A stretch of DNA of 7,151 bases from Cyclobacteriaceae bacterium (GTDB taxonomy: Bacteria; Bacteroidota; Bacteroidia; Cytophagales; Cyclobacteriaceae). The translations under genes were made by a program, and so were the position numbers. The stretch is from the NCBI GenBank assembly GCA_030589835.1, contig JAUUZS010000215.1, positions 1-7,151 on the forward strand. The letters are read 5' to 3'. Positions 4,972 to 7,151 of the stretch are shown one piece after another. Position 1 is the stretch's first letter. Each line of letters opens with the position of its first letter. The notes beneath the pieces are model-generated. The model was not told where the DNA came from. It saw only the letters and a program-made list of their open reading frames with translations, and ran no database searches.

Positions 4972-6045
4972 ATGAAAAATAGAGCAATACTTATAGGTAC
5001 AGCATTATGTCTTGCGGGATATTTGGCAAACGCTGCAAATTTCCCTGACAATACGACATCGAAGGATACCATTGAAGTCCATTTTGGAGATAAGGGGACA
5101 ATATTAATCCAGGTTGACAGTAAGGAAGATCTGGAAGCGCTGAAAGAATATGACATCAATTCGATGTTAAAAGATATTGAAATACCGAATAAAGACGAGA
5201 TGGAGGATGCTGAGAAAATTATTTTACAGGACGACGAAGGCACCAAGTACCTAAAAGACAGCGTGGAGGAAGATGATGAATTCCGGCAACTGGAAAATGA
5301 ATTTGGCAGCACAGAAAAGGAAGATTCAGAAAAAAATAACACCTATAATTATGAGCGTAAAGCAAAGCGTTTTTCGGGAGGAAAAACGGATTTTGTATCG
5401 GGTCTGGATTTTGGTATGAACAATTACCTGGAAGACGGTAAGTACCCGGATGCCAATAATGAACAATATACGGTAAAACCCTGGGGCTCGTGGTATGTGG
5501 CGATAATGCCTACCTGGCAAACACATATAGCCGGGAAATTTGCCGTGGATTACGGTGGAGGTATCAGTTGGTATAATTTTAAATTCCAGGATCCCAGAAC
5601 TAAGTTAGTGAAAGGTGACGATGGCATCATCTTCGAGCAGTGGGACGTAGATAGGCTATCGTCAAAAAGCAAACTCACCGTCGTTCATCTGAATGCACAT
5701 TTTATTCCCATGTTAGATTTTGGATATCGAACAAGTAAGCGGACCTACGACGATGGCTTTGTACAAAAAAAGACCCGGTACAGAAGAAATGGCTTTCGTA
5801 TAGGCGCTGGTGGATATGTTGGGACACGCATTGGCAGTTGGCAAAAGAATGTTTATCGATCAACAGGCCATAAAAGTAAGCTACGTGAAAAAGATAATTA
5901 TTATTTGAATAATTTAAGATACGGAGCCAGGTTTGTTTTGGGATATGGAGAGGTGGACATGTTTGTGAACTACGACATGAGTACACTTTTCGCCGAAAAC
6001 AAGGGGCCTGAATTAAATGCCATTAGCTTTGGATTTGCGTTTTAA
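4972..6045 (+). CDS. outer-membrane beta-barrel protein
   Basis: The protein has 357 residues. The signal peptide MKNRAILIGTALCLAGYLANA, with ANA before the mature A22, is a standard type I signal; C13 is not in a lipobox. Residues 22-125 are highly acidic and look helical or disordered (EDLEALKEYDINSMLKDIE, then DSVEEDDEFRQLENEFGSTEKEDSE). From about 137 onward, alternating aromatic and small residues form predicted transmembrane strands (DFVSGLDFGMNNYLED, GSWYVAIMPTW, AVDYGGGISWYNFKF, FRIGAGGYVGTRIGS, YGARFVLGYGEVDMFVNYDMSTLF), ending GFAF with the C-terminal phenylalanine typical of barrel proteins handled by BamA. It is an outer-membrane barrel of the OmpW/PorT-like superfamily seen in Bacteroidota; the ligand is unknown. 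The ATG at 4972 is chosen over an in-frame TTG two codons upstream because it is a canonical start and leaves a typical signal peptide. It is the last gene of the sigma-factor module and precedes a strong terminator. Confidence 0.88.
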   Translation: MKNRAILIGTALCLAGYLANAANFPDNTTSKDTIEVHFGDKGTILIQVDSKEDLEALKEYDINSMLKDIEIPNKDEMEDAEKIILQDDEGTKYLKDSVEEDDEFRQLENEFGSTEKEDSEKNNTYNYERKAKRFSGGKTDFVSGLDFGMNNYLEDGKYPDANNEQYTVKPWGSWYVAIMPTWQTHIAGKFAVDYGGGISWYNFKFQDPRTKLVKGDDGIIFEQWDVDRLSSKSKLTVVHLNAHFIPMLDFGYRTSKRTYDDGFVQKKTRYRRNGFRIGAGGYVGTRIGSWQKNVYRSTGHKSKLREKDNYYLNNLRYGARFVLGYGEVDMFVNYDMSTLFAENKGPELNAISFGFAF

Positions 6046-6144
6046 GCTGAATGCCTTGAACAATTGTAGGTGTTGAGAATGTAAGTAATCAGTGACTATA
6101 CTGACATTCATTCTTATCCATTTACCAAATCAATTAAGTATTTC

Positions 6145-6183
6145 AAAAGTCAGGCTGAAATCATCATTTCAGCCTGACTTTTT
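6145..6183. terminator. rho-independent terminator after the sigma-factor operon
   Basis: AAAAGTCAGGCTGAAAT (6145-6161) is the exact reverse complement of 6166-6182, a 17-bp perfect stem with a 4-nt loop (CATC), ending in a run of five T (6179-6183). It lies 100 bp after the barrel stop codon. The A-run on the left makes it work in both directions in principle. Confidence 0.88.
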
Positions 6184-6268
6184 AGTATAGTAAACACAAT
6201 GTAATTTTTACCGCAATATTAAAGCAATCATAACCTGCTGTTAATCAGGATTTTTAATATTTAAAATA

Positions 6269-6276
6269 TAATTTTG
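6269..6276 (+). promoter_or_regulatory. candidate -7 element (TAnnTTTG) of the protease-like gene
   Basis: TAATTTTG is a perfect match to the Bacteroidota -7 consensus. No TTG lies at the expected -33 distance, where the sequence is CAGGATTTTT, so it may depend on an activator or be a chance match in AT-rich DNA. Transcription would start near 6282 and leave a leader of about 49 nt to the ATG at 6331. Confidence 0.45.
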
Positions 6277-6330
6277 CTCCATTGCCGGGGTTCCATAATT
6301 AGGTGTCCCTGTATTTAATATCAAATCATC

Positions 6331-7151
6331 ATGACAATGAGCAGGCGAATAAATTTTTTGATTAGTGTTTTCAGTGTTATTTTATGTTGGTCAACATCCA
6401 TTCAGGCGCAGTCCGATAAGGCCATTTTTCATGTTCAGGTTTTTAAGGGCGACAGCACCATACTTGCGCAGGGGACAGGATTCTTTTTAGAAGGGGGGCA
6501 TGCATTTTCCCATGCTGCATTGTTCAGAAATGGTGCTTTTGCTCAGGCGATCACTCAGGATAGCACCATTCATAAAGTCATTAAAATTAATGGTTTTGAT
6601 TCAAATTCCGGCGTGGTAAGGCTGGAACTCGACAAGATGTTAAGTGCTAAAATCACGAGCCTGAAAAGCGCTTCCTCCATGTCTGAAAAAGGGGCTACGA
6701 TTAAAATTGTGTATGCTGAAGGCCCACAATCCTCAAAAAGCAAGTCATTAAAAGTGTTGAAGAAATCTGATTTTACAGGCTATGGAGACGCAATACAATT
6801 GGATGGCCCCCTTGATGAGCAATTATTTGGTTGTCCTGTGCTAAATTCAAAAGGGGAGGCAGAGGGCATAGTTGTGCCCTTGGATCAAATAGGGGCTGAA
6901 GGCGTTGCCTCAAACATGTCAACGATAACAAACCTCAGTGGCATTTCTAAAACAGTAGGCGAATTCGGTCTAGGTTTTAAAATCAACAATTCCCTTATTC
7001 AGGGAATTAATGCCTACCTCATTGGAGATACCCAAACGGCCATCAGTGCTTTTGGGAAATCCAAATCTACCATGCCAACTCACGTGACCCCATTTTATTA
7101 TTCCGGTCTGATAAACTATAAGCAACGAAATATTAGCGCCACACGGTCTGA
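6331..7151 (+). CDS. secreted protein with degenerate trypsin-like domain and TPR-like segment (3' end outside window)
   Basis: The frame is open from ATG 6331 to the window edge (273 codons plus 2 nt). An equally possible ATG at 6337 would only remove two residues. A signal peptide runs to about residue 26 (RRINFLISVFSVILCWSTSIQA, cleaved before QSD). Residues 32-185 look like a trypsin-like serine protease fold: VQVFKGDSTILAQGTGFFLEGG (35-56) is the usual G-GFF start, H61 in AFSHAALF sits where the catalytic histidine is expected, SNSGVVRLEL (91-100) replaces the D-A-L-K strand, and QLFGCPVLNSKGEAEGIV (164-181) replaces the GNSGGPLLN loop. By this alignment the nucleophile serine is F166 and the acidic residue is lost, so activity is doubtful. 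Residues about 219-265 resemble a TPR: SLIQGINAYLIGDTQTAISAFGKSK, then HVTPFYYSGLINYKQ. More repeats may follow. It probably acts in the periplasm or outside the cell as a binding protein; its partner is unknown. Confidence 0.72.
   Translation, partial: MTMSRRINFLISVFSVILCWSTSIQAQSDKAIFHVQVFKGDSTILAQGTGFFLEGGHAFSHAALFRNGAFAQAITQDSTIHKVIKINGFDSNSGVVRLELDKMLSAKITSLKSASSMSEKGATIKIVYAEGPQSSKSKSLKVLKKSDFTGYGDAIQLDGPLDEQLFGCPVLNSKGEAEGIVVPLDQIGAEGVASNMSTITNLSGISKTVGEFGLGFKINNSLIQGINAYLIGDTQTAISAFGKSKSTMPTHVTPFYYSGLINYKQRNISATRS

Larger units (their letters stand above)
6046..6330. other. 285-bp intergenic region between the barrel gene and the protease-like gene
   Basis: No coding frame worth calling was seen. 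The left part (6046-6144) shows nothing recognised. The terminator occupies 6145-6183. The right part is AT-rich and carries the promoter of the next gene; the leader (about 6282-6330) has no clear riboswitch-like fold. Confidence 0.6.

Noticed and set aside
4956..5342. 128-codon minus-strand frame opposite the barrel gene
   Set aside because: Ser/Phe-rich product is the complement of the acidic E/D/K codons of the barrel protein's N-terminal region.
5702..5986. 94-codon minus-strand frame opposite the barrel strands, with several Cys and His
   Set aside because: Antisense to the most conserved part of the barrel; the Cys/His are shadow codons, not a zinc motif.

Overview
The window looks like chromosomal DNA of a Bacteroidota bacterium, probably a Cytophagales-type lineage (the phylum is well supported, the order is a guess). 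Evidence: good matches to the Bacteroidota -7 promoter consensus TAnnTTTG, A-rich leaders mostly without Shine-Dalgarno sites, a GroES-like co-chaperone of the type seen in this phylum, an ECF sigma factor followed by a one-pass membrane protein and an outer-membrane beta-barrel protein, a short lipoprotein with a carboxypeptidase-regulatory-like fold, and signal peptides ending in AQ. No phage, transposon, tRNA, rRNA or CRISPR signal was seen.

Layout. 1-221 (+) is the 3' end of rmuC. 285-659 (+) encodes a stand-alone GroES-family co-chaperone with its own promoter. It converges on htpG (711-2612, -), and a long perfect palindrome between them can terminate both. The htpG upstream region (2613-2756) carries a candidate htpG promoter, overlapping GTCA-type inverted repeats and an AT-rich palindrome. 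A small predicted lipoprotein gene (2757-3218, +) diverges from it. 3219-3456 has no gene but holds a degenerate 7-bp tandem repeat (GGGTTYA-like), a G7 run, a possible promoter and a 13-bp direct repeat next to the next start codon.

3457-6045 (+) is a three-gene module: ECF sigma factor, a single-pass membrane protein in the usual anti-sigma position, and a secreted outer-membrane beta-barrel protein with an acidic N-terminal region. A 17-bp perfect stem-loop terminator follows (6145-6183). After a perfect TAnnTTTG element, a signal-peptide-bearing protein starts at 6331 and runs off the end. It has a trypsin-like N-terminal half that appears to have lost catalytic residues, followed by a TPR-like segment.

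How they work together. The left half groups protein-quality functions (GroES-like, HtpG). The right half is an envelope-oriented sigma / membrane protein / barrel unit, for which signalling across the envelope is a reasonable inference but not shown. The most unusual items are the apparently catalytically dead protease-TPR protein, the possible non-canonical anti-sigma factor, and the clustered inverted repeats in the htpG divergent region.
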